From: Croceicoccus sp.
GTDB taxonomy: Bacteria > Pseudomonadota > Alphaproteobacteria > Sphingomonadales > Sphingomonadaceae
Reading direction: 5' to 3'
Assembly: GCA_002694745.1 (NCBI GenBank)
Contig: NZMY01000006.1
Span: forward strand, 1 to 64,000
DNA length: 64,000 bases
Shown: positions 1 through 8,832 of the stretch, piece by piece
Numbering within the stretch: the stretch's first letter is position 1
Layout: every line of letters begins with the position of its first letter
Translations under genes and position numbers: made by a program
Notes under the pieces: generated by a model
What the model was told of the DNA's origin: nothing
The model's database searches: none
What the model saw: only the letters and a program-made list of their open reading frames with translations

Positions 1-126
1 CCCATTATCGCGTCCTCCTGAAGCAGGATGCTATTGAGTCAGACTTTCGTCGCCTCGGGAATCCCCAAAATGAGTCAGCCTCAGCGCAGGCTGGTATTAC
101 GCCATTTACCAAAATTAATTCACGCG

Positions 127-348
127 CTAATTTAGCACCGTCATAACTACTACAATTACGAGAACCATTCCGATGATAGGGACTCCGAAGTGAATGTCCT
201 TAGCGCCGCAGTGGTTGCAAACTGTTACCAGCGGAAATTGCTCACGCGGCTTATCACACCGCCAACATCGCCCATTGTCATACCTAGACAGATTCAATCT
301 CCTTGCAAAAAATTGCACATGAAATCGTATCAAAAATTCTTGTATCAA
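127..348 (-). CDS. small zinc-ribbon protein with C-terminal membrane segment (hypothetical)
   Basis: I do not recognise this gene. The 73-residue reading frame has two CxxC knuckles (CWRC near residue 28 and CNHC near residue 44), which form a plausible zinc ribbon. A run of about 17 hydrophobic residues at the C-terminus would make a tail anchor. No ATG is available: the longest version uses TTG at 346-348, and a GTG at 316-318 would give about 63 residues. Neither has a convincing ribosome-binding site. It lies in AT-rich sequence next to insertion-sequence debris and may be horizontally acquired. The spaced cysteine pairs and the membrane segment argue for a real gene, but the assignment is tentative. 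Confidence 0.4.
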   Translation of the reverse strand: MIQEFLIRFHVQFFARRLNLSRYDNGRCWRCDKPREQFPLVTVCNHCGAKDIHFGVPIIGMVLVIVVVMTVLN

Positions 349-774
349 CGGTTAAAATGCAAATATCAGCCGATCACTAAGATACGCGTAAATTACTGAA
401 TTTAAAATCAATCTCACTCTATTCTGTTGCGTCATCCCCCTTATCGTCTTGACACTTTGACACTTCGACTGCCCTGAATCAATCTTGCCATAGCCTGATA
501 ATATCAATACTTATCAACGGCATTCTGCCTCATATTGCGGATGTCTCAATTGTTAATCTTGACATATCTACTATCATGTTTCGTATCAAGCCTGAAGAGC
601 AATAACTAAGCCAAGGAACTGTGAGAATAATTGGATATTGATCCGTTACTGCGAATGATTTCAGAATTATCTTGGCAGATGCAAGGTTGAGAAATGTCTC
701 GACGTATAGAACGGTTTTGTTGTTCGGTGGCAACACGTTGCTGTTGCTTGAACTCCCCGAATATCAGGCGGGGT
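349..774. other. AT-rich stretch without a supported gene
   Basis: Composition is visibly more AT-rich than the rest of the window. No reading frame here resembles a protein family. The stretch lies between the zinc-ribbon frame and the IS3 remnant and probably belongs to the acquired island. I see no tRNA, repeat array or clear promoter in it. Confidence 0.5.
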
Positions 775-775
775 G

Positions 776-1043
776 GTAAATGACGCTCGGCAATCGCCCA
801 GTCCAACTCCCGCGCAACCCGCAGGCCCGAGATCAAGATGTCGGCGATAAGCCGGACACACTCTCGGGTGAAGTCATCGACCACCGCAAAAATGCGAAAT
901 CGGCGCCCACAGGCGAAGGCATCCGACACGAAGTCGAGCGACCAGCGCTGGTTGCCACTCTGTGGGATCGTCATCGGTGCCCGCGTGCCAAGCGCCCGTT
1001 TGCGACCGCCACGCCTGCGCACCTGCAGCCGTTCCTCCCGATA
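776..1043 (-). pseudogene. IS3-family transposase (OrfB) fragment
   Basis: The minus-strand translation reads YREERLQVRRRGGRKRAL, then RWSLDFVSDAF and VVDDFTRECVRLIAD. This is the start of the integrase-type (DDE) catalytic domain of IS3-family OrfB proteins. Only about 90 residues survive. The first catalytic Asp lies in WSLDF, but the regions carrying the second Asp and the Glu are missing, so it cannot be active. The fragment is fused head-on to an IS66 tnpC fragment near position 1045, and its other end fades into AT-rich sequence near 776. No OrfA and no terminal inverted repeats were found. Confidence 0.8.
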
Positions 1044-1047
1044 TCCG

Positions 1048-1528
1048 CCGGCAATGGCGGCAGGAAAAAGCCAGGCCATTGGTCGACGAGTTACGCTCGG
1101 CGATCGATGATGCGTTGCGCCGGCTATCGCCCCAGTCTGCAATGGCCAAGGCGCTGACCTATGGCCGCAAGCGCTGGATTGCCCTCACGCGTTTCATCGA
1201 TGATGGACGGGCCGAGATCGACAACAATATCGCCGAACGCGCGATGCGCAGCGTTGCGATAGGCCGCAAGAACTGGTTGTTCGCTGCCTCCAAGGCTGGA
1301 GGAGAGCGCGCCGCTGCTATCTATTCCGTCATCGAAACCGCGAAACTTAACGGCATCGAGCCGCAGGCCTATATCGCCGACGTCATCGCAAAGATTGCAG
1401 ACGGATGGCCAGCCTCTTGCTGGGACGAACTCATGCCTTGGAACTGGGAAAATCCCAAGCGACCGTTGATCGCCGAAGCCGCATAATCGGCGGCCTCCAC
1501 GCCACGCTTACCGCTTACCCACGCTTAC
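1048..1528 (+). mobile_element. IS66-family tnpC, C-terminal fragment plus terminal inverted repeat
   Basis: The plus-strand frame ending at 1486 encodes the last ~145 residues of an IS66 transposase. Landmarks are EKARPLVDELRSAIDD, YGRKRW, DDGRAEIDNNIAERAMR (which carries the last catalytic Glu), GRKNWLFA and the IETAKLNGIEPQAY tail. The N-terminal and middle parts are absent. Downstream, 1501-1528 has repeated GCTTAC motifs (GCTTACCGCTTACCCACGCTTAC). Read in reverse they start GTAAGCG, typical of IS66 ends, so this is probably the element's right terminus. The matching N-terminal part of a tnpC lies about 2.8 kb away on the other strand (4364-4852), which suggests an inversion with loss of the middle. 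Confidence 0.8.
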
Positions 1529-1665
1529 GCGGCGGCGAATACATTTGTGGTATCGGACGGCCGAACGCCCATCTGTCCCAAATTGAAACGGCAGCATTTC
1601 ATGAGCGCCCTGAGGTTTTTGATTTTAATTACACGAGCGATGCGAACACGGACACGATAGATTTT

Positions 1666-3174
1666 TTACACGGAATGGTGTGTTTTGAACCATCTGCGCA
1701 AAAACGAAATTTCCTGACGACCGCTCGGGCTGATCGCCAGCAATGCGGTCACAATCGGAACGTAAGTTGCCGCCCCTGCGATAATAGCAAGCACTAGGCT
1801 TCGTACGGGCGCGCAGGGGTCTACAAAATAGGTGGCAGCGCAGAAGCACAAGGCGGATGCAATCAGCTTAGCTAAGAGCGTTGACCAGCTCACTGAGCCT
1901 GGGAGGTGCATGCGAAGTTGAAACAGCGTAATCGCCGCGACAGCGGCTTGCGACACGATCCTAGCCGTCGCAGCGCCATTGAAGCCAAAGCGCGGTAGCG
2001 CCCAGATCGTAACAACAATCGTCAACACTGCACCCACGATCCCGCTCAGGATCAGGCTGGTATTCTTTTCGACCAGGTTTAGCACATTGGAGCAGACAAT
2101 CGTGGTTGAGGACGCGGCAGCCGCGAGGCCAAGCAGCACGGCGACGCCCGAGGCATCCGCGAACTCTTTGCCATACAACAAGGCGATCAAAATGGGTGCC
2201 AATGCCGAAATGCCGAAGCAGATCGGATAAAGCGCCAGCAGAAGGATACCGACGGTCAGGCGGCTGACATCCTGCAGGGTGTCATGCGCTTGTTTGGCCG
2301 TGAGCCGTACGAGGTTCGGTAGCAATCCGTTGCAGATCATCTGGCAGAGCTGCAAAAGTAGCGCTGCAAGCGTTGCCGCCGCCGCAAACACGCCTAGTGC
2401 CTTGGAATCGATATAGAGCCCGACAAGAAACAAGTCGGCCCTGCTCCATATTAAAGGCGACAAGAGCGAGGCGAGCCAAAGACTGTTCGCATATCGTGTG
2501 ACCCGCGTTCGTACTTCTGGTGATGGCGAACCGGTCATGTGGTAATTGCGCACGAGTACGGAGGCGAGCGGCACGCTTCCTACAATATATCCCGCCAGCG
2601 CACCGACGCCTCCAAATGCCAGGGAGAGGCCGAGCACGCAGATAATCTGAAGCAGCATGCCAGACAGGCACAACAATGCGATCCGAGAAAATTCCCGTCG
2701 CGCACGAAGCTTATTGTATGCGAACGCGTAAGTCATGTGGATGATGAAACATACGACTATCAAGCTGTAGAAGGACACCGGTTCGACGACGCCACCGGTA
2801 TATTGGTCAAGCCTATCCCGCCAGTAACTGACATACGCAAGGCCGAGTACGATGCAGCCAGCTATAATGGCCCAAAGAAACCGACGGAAGACCAATGCTT
2901 CGATCGATTGCGCTAATTCCGGACTTTCGCTCTCTTGCGCTTCCGGGATGAATCGAGACTGGGTTGCTGCGAGACCGAGATCGAAAATGGTCGTGGCGAA
3001 AAAGACGATCCACAGAGCAATCGCGATGCTGGCGGTGCCATGCACGCCAAGCGTCCTGGCGACGATGATTGAGGAAAAGAAGCCTGCAGCCGAAGTGAAG
3101 ATACCGGCGCCGATACTCTGCAGAATATTGGCCAGCAGCGAGTTTTTTGAAACGTTTTGCCCCATCTTACGCAA
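1666..3174 (-). CDS. oligosaccharide flippase family protein (Wzx-like)
   Basis: A 502-residue, strongly hydrophobic protein with about 12-14 predicted membrane spans. Early segments contain AGFFSSIIVARTLGVHG, a pattern typical of the polysaccharide-export branch of the MOP flippase superfamily. Such proteins move undecaprenyl-linked oligosaccharides across the inner membrane. ATG at 3172-3174 is chosen; a second ATG three codons later is possible. It follows the kinase-like gene at 3196 by about 20 bases, consistent with one exopolysaccharide operon. The frame is intact although upstream operon genes are broken, so the protein may be made but the pathway here looks incomplete. No polymerase or glycosyltransferase genes remain alongside it. 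Confidence 0.8.
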   Translation of the reverse strand: MRKMGQNVSKNSLLANILQSIGAGIFTSAAGFFSSIIVARTLGVHGTASIAIALWIVFFATTIFDLGLAATQSRFIPEAQESESPELAQSIEALVFRRFLWAIIAGCIVLGLAYVSYWRDRLDQYTGGVVEPVSFYSLIVVCFIIHMTYAFAYNKLRARREFSRIALLCLSGMLLQIICVLGLSLAFGGVGALAGYIVGSVPLASVLVRNYHMTGSPSPEVRTRVTRYANSLWLASLLSPLIWSRADLFLVGLYIDSKALGVFAAAATLAALLLQLCQMICNGLLPNLVRLTAKQAHDTLQDVSRLTVGILLLALYPICFGISALAPILIALLYGKEFADASGVAVLLGLAAAASSTTIVCSNVLNLVEKNTSLILSGIVGAVLTIVVTIWALPRFGFNGAATARIVSQAAVAAITLFQLRMHLPGSVSWSTLLAKLIASALCFCAATYFVDPCAPVRSLVLAIIAGAATYVPIVTALLAISPSGRQEISFLRRWFKTHHSV

Positions 3175-3195
3175 TCCGGCGTCAGTAATCGGAAT

Positions 3196-3819
3196 TCAGC
3201 CAAGATCAGCCATGATAACCAGTGGCCGGGAAGGCAAGTTCGCCCCTGCCAGTTCCACAATCGCTTGCAGCTCTCGCAACGACGACTGATTACGACGTAT
3301 GACCACGATTGCCTGGTCCGCACCGGAGGCGATCTGTATCGAAGCGCGCAAATTCAATGTGGCCGCATCGACAATGATGAGATCCGTGGATTTTGCGAGA
3401 GAGCGAAACCGGTCGGCGACATTCACCTGATAAAGCATTGCGCAAGAATGGCTTGAATCTGAGCCCGCCGGAATAAGCGAAAGACCACCGTCACCGATCT
3501 GAATGATATCGTCAAAAGCCGCTTTACCAAGCAGGGCACTGGCAAGACCCGGCGTTTGTTCACAGCCGAATGCCTCATGCTGGGACCCACCATCTATGTT
3601 GGCGTCAACCAAAAGAACCGACAATTCAACGATCCTCGCAAAACGGGCAAGCTCGGCCGCTAATGCACTGGTTTCAGCATTGGCGCTGACGCCGAATAAA
3701 ACGACAATGTTTGGACCGGACTTGGGCGCACCTGCCCAAAATTGGAGCAACTGTTCACTGAAATCTTGGGCAAATCCCGAACCGTTTTCGAGGCTGTCAT
3801 CTATCTTGCTATGAAGCAT
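3196..3819 (-). CDS. EpsG/CpsD-type polysaccharide tyrosine-kinase-like ATPase with degenerate Walker A
   Basis: A 207-residue ParA/MinD-fold protein like the cytoplasmic kinase half of bacterial tyrosine autokinases that regulate capsule or exopolysaccharide chain length. The Walker A' region (VLLVDANIDGG, about residue 90) and a Walker B-like LIIVDAATL are recognisable. The P-loop is not: where the family has a GK[ST] after SANA, this protein has GVSANAETSALAAELA with no Lys. No Tyr-rich C-terminal tail is present. Its start overlaps the end of the chain-length determinant pseudogene by 11 bases, and the flippase follows, as in eps operons. ATP binding is probably lost or weakened; a structural partner role or early decay are the alternatives. 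Confidence 0.65.
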   Translation of the reverse strand: MLHSKIDDSLENGSGFAQDFSEQLLQFWAGAPKSGPNIVVLFGVSANAETSALAAELARFARIVELSVLLVDANIDGGSQHEAFGCEQTPGLASALLGKAAFDDIIQIGDGGLSLIPAGSDSSHSCAMLYQVNVADRFRSLAKSTDLIIVDAATLNLRASIQIASGADQAIVVIRRNQSSLRELQAIVELAGANLPSRPLVIMADLG

Positions 3820-4370
3820 GAGTGTGGACCGAATTTAGGGCAAAAGCCAGGGTATCAGCGACGGAATAGATTGTTCCGATTAATTGACCGGACGTATTCG
3901 GGCGGAGATTGGTCAGTGATCGAACTCTCGGGTCTCGATACTCCATCGCGATGGCGGATACTGCCCCACCGAGCAAAGCCAACAAAATGCCCAGTAAGAA
4001 GATCACCGGAACGTTCGGACTTGACGGTTTGAGTGCGGGCACCGCGAGGGAAAGGACGCGGACATCGATGACCGGCACGCTCTGCTCAAGGCGATTTCGA
4101 TCCAGACTCTGCGCAAGCTATTCATAACGCTGCAGAGCACGATTGGCATCAGCTTGCAGCAGAATCAGATAGCTCCTGTTGGAATTGAGCAAAACCATGC
4201 GCGACTGCTGCTTTCGGTACAGCCCCTCAAGTCCGGCACGGCGGGCATTAGCAGCCTTTTGACGGAAAGCGATTTTCCAGCCACACCCGTTTCTTCCGAG
4301 AGCCCCTGGCGCAAGCGTGCCAGTTCGGCCACTGCCGCACGCATCGTGGGGTGCTCCCGCGTTCTCACAT
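3809..4370 (-). pseudogene. EpsF-like chain-length determinant protein, 5'-truncated and interrupted
   Basis: The reading resembles the C-terminal half of EpsF/Wzz-type chain-length determinants. It has a coiled-coil region (TREHPTMRAAVAELARLRQ, then AANARRAGLEGLYRKQQSR), a junction with a conserved proline-rich motif (ALKPSSPNVP), and a last membrane helix (FLLGILLALLGGAVSA). Three lesions show it is dead. The 5' end is cut by an IS66 fragment near 4366, a frameshift lies near 4255, and an in-frame TAG lies at 4118-4120 between QRYE and LAQSL. It would have paired with the kinase-like protein that overlaps its 3' end. The intact N-terminal half is not in this window. Confidence 0.7.
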
Positions 4371-4852
4371 GAGCGGCAGCCATAGCGCGGGCGCCGGGTG
4401 ACCAGCCCGCGGAACGTGGTGGAAACGACATCGAGGCGTTCGGCAACATCCTCACCGATCTGGTGCAGCGCGCCGCCGCAGCAGGGGCAAACCTTCTCGT
4501 GGACATCGACGACCTGCTCCATCCGCTCGAGATGGGCGGGCAACGCCCCGCGGTTGGTCTTGCGGGGGCGCTCGCTCTTGGTTTTGGCCGTTGCGACGTC
4601 ACGTGCGGCATGCTCACTGCCCAGTGCCGTCTCGATATCTTCGAGGGCGAGCTCGAATTGATCGGGATTGAGCTGCTCGGACTTGCGGCCAAAGCGATGC
4701 CGCTGGAAGGCCTCGAGGATCGCCTGCAGCCGTTCGATCCGGGCATCGGCCTTGCCCTTGGCATCGCTCAGATCGGCCAGTGCGCGGGCCTGTTCGAGGA
4801 CGAGCGCGCGCAGCGCGTCAACGTCATCGGGAAGGTTCGCTTCAAGGAGCAT
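4364..4852 (-). mobile_element. IS66-family tnpC, N-terminal fragment
   Basis: About 163 residues of the IS66 transposase N-terminus, starting with an ATG at 4850-4852. A Leu-rich coiled coil leads into RHRFGRKSEQLNPDQFELALEDIE, then the zinc-finger-like CPCCGGALHQIGED, then RRPRYGCRSC. Homology stops there and the sequence runs into the exopolysaccharide pseudogene. The catalytic core is missing, so it is inactive. It follows tnpB (end 4884) by 31 bases in the normal IS66 gene order. The opposite-strand C-terminal piece at 1048-1528 may come from the same original element. Confidence 0.8.
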
Positions 4853-4883
4853 GAGCCAGTTGAATCAGGCCCGACGCACCCCG

Positions 4884-5240
4884 TCATGCGGCAGTCTGGG
4901 GCGCGATCGGGCGGCGTCCGCCATGCACGCGGCGCCAGTCCAGACCCTCCAGCAAAGCGCCGATTTGGGCAGCGGTCAGCCGCATAACGCCTTCCTGGAT
5001 GCGGGGCCATTGGAAGGTGCCTTGCTCCAGCCTCTTGGCCATCAGGCACAGTCCCGTTCCGTCCCACCAGACGAGCTTGATCCGGTCAGCACGCTTAGCG
5101 CGGAACACGTAGATCACGCCAGAATAAGGCTTGTTGCCATACTCTGCCGCGACCAGTGCCGCGAGCGAGTCCGCTCCCTTGCGGAAATCCACAGGCCGGG
5201 TTGCCACCATCACTTTGGCGCCGGGTGCCGGACCGATCAT
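4884..5240 (-). CDS. tnpB: IS66 family accessory protein TnpB (Orf2)
   Basis: A complete 118-residue IS66 TnpB. It begins MIGPAPGAKVMVATRPVDFR and continues through the family hallmarks GVIYVFRAKRADRIKLVWWD, GLCLMAKRLEQG and FQWP. The ATG at 5238-5240 overlaps the TGA of the upstream tnpA remnant (ATGA), the usual coupled arrangement, so the longer upstream extension of the open frame is not used. The protein is needed for IS66 transposition by an unknown role. Here both its partner genes are broken, so it is an intact gene in a dead element unless complemented from another copy. Confidence 0.85.
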   Translation of the reverse strand: MIGPAPGAKVMVATRPVDFRKGADSLAALVAAEYGNKPYSGVIYVFRAKRADRIKLVWWDGTGLCLMAKRLEQGTFQWPRIQEGVMRLTAAQIGALLEGLDWRRVHGGRRPIAPQTAA

Positions 5241-5335
5241 CGTTGCACCTGCAGTGCCTTCAGAACGGCGACCGCCAAACCGGGCTTTGCTACGCGTCCA
5301 ATCCGCACCACTGCGCCTACTACCTCGACTCGATA
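5237..5335 (-). pseudogene. IS66 tnpA (Orf1), C-terminal remnant
   Basis: The minus strand reads GYRVEVVGAVVRIGR, then VAKPGLAVAVLKAL and stop. This matches the usual end of IS66 TnpA proteins, and the stop is fused to the tnpB start codon. An upstream in-frame stop lies at about 5340. The N-terminal helix-turn-helix part is gone, and the next ~190 bases carry nothing recognisable before the IS5-type remnant. Confidence 0.6.
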
Positions 5336-5525
5336 GCCACGTCTTCATGCAAGGGCTTGGGGCAGTCCGCAACCACAAGGATGAAAGCAGGTCCGGTCTC
5401 GTGTTCAACTGGCCGGCTCGCTTCAAGCGTATACCGCAGCTCGCGCCGTCACGTGTAGGCGCGGGTAGGGATAGACGAGAGCGTTGAACACTGATCCCAT
5501 CTGTTTTCCACGTTGAGATCCGGCT

Positions 5526-6470
5526 TTGGCGCAGCGTTCGATAGATCAGAAGCAGTTCAGTTGTGCTGGGCGAACACGACACTCATCCTCGCTCGACGAG
5601 CTTGGCAAGTTGGTCGACTGGAACTCTTTCGCGATACTTCTCGATCCGCTCTATCCATCGACTAGCTGTGAGCCTGCCTGGCCGCCAATCGCGATATTGA
5701 GGGCGTTGCTTCTTTTGATCTGGTATGATCTGTCCGATGTGATGTTGGCCGAAAAACTAGACGATCGAGCATCCTTTCGTCGCTTCTACGGGTTTTGGGT
5801 AACTGAAGCGACGCCGGAGCGTACCGCTTTTGTCCGATTTCGTCAGTTGCTGAGTGCGCACGAGCTTGACCGGACGCTGTTTGAAACTTTGACCATGCAG
5901 CTCAAGTCGAAGGCAGTGGCAGTGCAAACCGGCACGCTGGTCGACGCGACCATCATTGCGTCCGCCAGCTAGGGAGACAGCGACGCACGCTGGGTAAAGC
6001 ACAAGGGAAAGCGGACCGTACATGGCTTCATGGTCAGTGTAGGTGCCGACGCCGGTACAGCGTTGGTCGAGGAGGTTTCGGTCACCTCCGCCAGTATCAA
6101 TGACGACAACGCAGGTCGAGAAGCGTTGCCTGACAATCGCGGCGAGGTCTTGGCCGAAAGCGCCTTTTGCGGCAATCACTTTTGCGATGCCATGTAGGCG
6201 AAGGGCGGCGTACCCTGGATCGTCGTCACCGGCATGTGGGGTAGTGACGAACAGGAAACGCTATGTAAGCTTCAAGAATGGAACCAACCGATCCATCGCG
6301 TGCGCGGCCGGATTGAGAAGATCTTCGGAACGTGGAAGCGGTGCTACGGTCAGCGCCGAATGCGATGGCGAAGTCTCGCCAAAGCCGCCGTCCAAGTCCA
6401 CCTCACCGCCATCGCCTACATCTCAAGAGCACCTGAACATTCTCGGAGCCCAGACAAGCTGATGCGGAGT
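5526..6470 (+). pseudogene. IS5-family transposase with two in-frame amber stops
   Basis: A single frame from ATG 5526 encodes an almost full-length IS5-group transposase. It has a DELGKLVDW N-terminal domain, then EPAWPPIAILRALLLLIWYDLSD split over the DNA-binding region, GTLVDATIIASAS (first catalytic Asp), RWVKHKGKRTVHGF, a weak second motif, and HRVRGRIEKIFGTWKRCYG with the catalytic Glu region. TAG codons interrupt it at 5970-5972 and 6195-6197, both in frame, where relatives have Arg or a similar residue. Homology ends near 6440-6470 although the frame stays open to 6698. Terminal repeats were not identified. It is inactive unless amber codons are suppressed. Confidence 0.8.
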
Positions 6471-6669
6471 GCGAACGGGCCTCGAGGGGCAGGCCTGAAA
6501 CGGCTTTTCGGTCCAATTGGCCGATCCCGATCTGCAATTGCTGCGCGTTGCTTCAAGCCGACTGGCAGCCTGCGCCGGTCCTTAGCGCTCAGGCGGCTAA
6601 AAACCTTCGAAGTGAACCGTGTGCACCTACCCGCTCACGGGTCTCACAGTGGCTTGCTATCGCTTCCGA

Positions 6670-8832
6670 TTACCGGCTCTGCGCGCGCCAGCGCATGACG
6701 GTGCGATCTACAGCCTCCTCCTCGCCACCAGACATGGACCACAACTCGCTGAACAGCGGGTCTTCCGACGCCGGACGCTTGCGTTCCTCGAGATCGTCGA
6801 AGGTCACGCGCATGGGAATGGCCGTACCCTCGCCGCAGACGATGCATTCTCGGTTCCGCAGTGCCGGGATCGAGGCAAGGAAGCCGCGCGCGCCTTCGGG
6901 CATGGCGGCCTTCACGAAGTCCTGGTCGCGTTCGTTGTTGAGGCGCATCGAAAGGATCGTGCCGCACTGCGACAGCACGCCTTCGGCAAGGTCGGACGGA
7001 CGCTGTGTGATGAGGCCGAGGCTGATGCCGTATTTACGGCCTTCCTTGGCAATACGCGACAGGATCTTGCCGACAGAGTTGCCATCCGAATTGCGCTCGT
7101 TGGGGACGTAGCGGTGCGCTTCCTCGCATACCAGCAGGATCGGGCGGGTCTGCTCGTCGCGGCTCCAGATCGCGAAATCGAAGACCATGCGGCTCAGCAT
7201 CGCGACCACCGTGCTGGTGATTTCCGAAGGCACGCCCGACACGTCGATGATCGAGATCGGCTTGCCATTGGTCGGCATGCGGAAAATGCGGCTGATGACG
7301 TCGGTCATCGTGTCGGCGACCAGCATGCCAGAGAACATGAACTGGTAGCGCGGGTCGGCCTTGATCTCGTCGATCTTGCCCTTCACGCGCAGGTAAGGCG
7401 CGGTGTTGGTCGCCTTGTCCAGCTTGCCCATGTCTTCCTGGATCGCGTTGGTGAGGTCCGACAGCAGATAGGGAATGGGCGAATCGACGGTCAGCTTGCT
7501 CATCCCGCCGGCCATCTTGTTCTTGCTGCGCGCCTTCAGCAGGCAGCGCGCAAGGATGTCAATGTCGGCCATGCGGTCCGAGCCTTCGGAATTGACGAAC
7601 ACTTCGCAGTGTTCTTCGAAGTTCATCAGCCAATAGGGCATGCGCAGGTTCGACACGTCGAGCAATTCGCCAAAGCCCCGGAACGCGGCGTTATATTCGC
7701 CGTGGGGGTCGATCATCACGATGTGACCCTCGGGCGCGGCCTCGCAGATCCGATGGAGGATCAGCGCGGCGCTGGTCGACTTACCGGTACCGGTCGATCC
7801 CAAAAGAGCGAAATGCTTGCCCAGCATGGCGTCGATATAGAGGCCCGCGCGGATTTCCTTGGTGGGGAACACCTTGCCGATCTGGATATTGGCCCGCCCG
7901 TCCGAGGCATAGATCTGCGCAAGGTCGGGATTGGTCGCGGCATAGACCTCCGCGCCGGGGATCGGGTAGTTGGTGATGCCTCGGGTGAAATTGCGGACCC
8001 GTCCGGTCAGCTTCTCTTCCTGCCCCTCGCCCAGAAAGTCGATTTCGGCGATGATCTGGCCGGTGCCGCGATCCAGCGACTGTGTGCGAACGCTGGCAAG
8101 CAGCCAGATCTGGCCGACGCGCACCTTGATCTGCGAGCCGACGAGACCCGCGAGCTGCACCGTCGGATCGCTGTCCTCGCGGCACTGCATCAGCCGGTCG
8201 CGCTGCAGCATGACGCGCGACATCGACCCTGCGATGTCGAGCACTTCGCCGATGGGCTTCGACGCCTGGCTTGCCTTGCGCTCTGCGGGTTCGCGCGGCT
8301 CGTCCTGTTCGCCAGCTTCGGGGTCGACGTCGCGGATCGTTTCTTTCGGCGCTTCCTCGGGCTCAACCCTGGGAGGCTTCGGCTGGAATGCCGGACGCTG
8401 CGGCTCGATCTCCTCGACCGGGGGGCGCGGCGGGTCTATCGGCCGCTCCATCGCCTCGCTACGGGGGGCGGCATATTGCGGGGGCGCACTGGTGGGCCTT
8501 GCTTCGTCACCGAAGCGGGGGGCCGCTGGCGATCCTGCGGATTCGTCGTCCATCCTGACATGGGGCCTGGCGGGCTTCATCGTTTCGGGATCGGGTTCGG
8601 GCGCGCTGTTGCGGAACCGGTTCAGCCGCGCCATCGCGGGGGAGACGGCGGGGCCGGGATCGGCGCGGCGTTCCTGCGGGGCGGATTCGGCTTCGTCCTG
8701 CCCGCGCGACATGTCGGTGGAGCGGCCAAAGGCCGAACGCCGGGGAAAATCGGGATTGCCTGCCGGAGTATTGCCCGGCGGAGAATTGCCCGAAAAGGGC
8801 CTGCCCGGAAAGCGGGAAGAATGATCGTTCAT
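6670..8832 (-). CDS. HerA-like (DUF87) ATP-binding protein with long disordered N-terminus
   Basis: A 720-residue protein. Residues 1-190 are rich in Pro, Arg, Glu and Ala and probably disordered. The rest is a HerA-type hexameric ATPase: a small beta-barrel region (about 200-320), Walker A GSTGTGKS near residue 345, and Walker B ILLVCEEAHRYVP near residue 567 followed by an arginine-finger-rich segment and ITQRPSDLAEG. HerA-family motors translocate double-stranded DNA or work with nucleases; no NurA-like nuclease gene is adjacent, so the role here is unknown. ATG at 8830-8832. A CTTTGCAAAG palindrome lies 41 bases upstream. Gene order relative to tauE/TIGR02186 is co-directional with a 105-base gap, so cotranscription is uncertain. 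Confidence 0.85.
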   Translation of the reverse strand: MNDHSSRFPGRPFSGNSPPGNTPAGNPDFPRRSAFGRSTDMSRGQDEAESAPQERRADPGPAVSPAMARLNRFRNSAPEPDPETMKPARPHVRMDDESAGSPAAPRFGDEARPTSAPPQYAAPRSEAMERPIDPPRPPVEEIEPQRPAFQPKPPRVEPEEAPKETIRDVDPEAGEQDEPREPAERKASQASKPIGEVLDIAGSMSRVMLQRDRLMQCREDSDPTVQLAGLVGSQIKVRVGQIWLLASVRTQSLDRGTGQIIAEIDFLGEGQEEKLTGRVRNFTRGITNYPIPGAEVYAATNPDLAQIYASDGRANIQIGKVFPTKEIRAGLYIDAMLGKHFALLGSTGTGKSTSAALILHRICEAAPEGHIVMIDPHGEYNAAFRGFGELLDVSNLRMPYWLMNFEEHCEVFVNSEGSDRMADIDILARCLLKARSKNKMAGGMSKLTVDSPIPYLLSDLTNAIQEDMGKLDKATNTAPYLRVKGKIDEIKADPRYQFMFSGMLVADTMTDVISRIFRMPTNGKPISIIDVSGVPSEITSTVVAMLSRMVFDFAIWSRDEQTRPILLVCEEAHRYVPNERNSDGNSVGKILSRIAKEGRKYGISLGLITQRPSDLAEGVLSQCGTILSMRLNNERDQDFVKAAMPEGARGFLASIPALRNRECIVCGEGTAIPMRVTFDDLEERKRPASEDPLFSELWSMSGGEEEAVDRTVMRWRAQSR

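Noticed and set aside
5526-6470. Functional IS5-family insertion sequence
   Set aside because: Two in-frame amber stops and no visible terminal repeats make it inactive as read.
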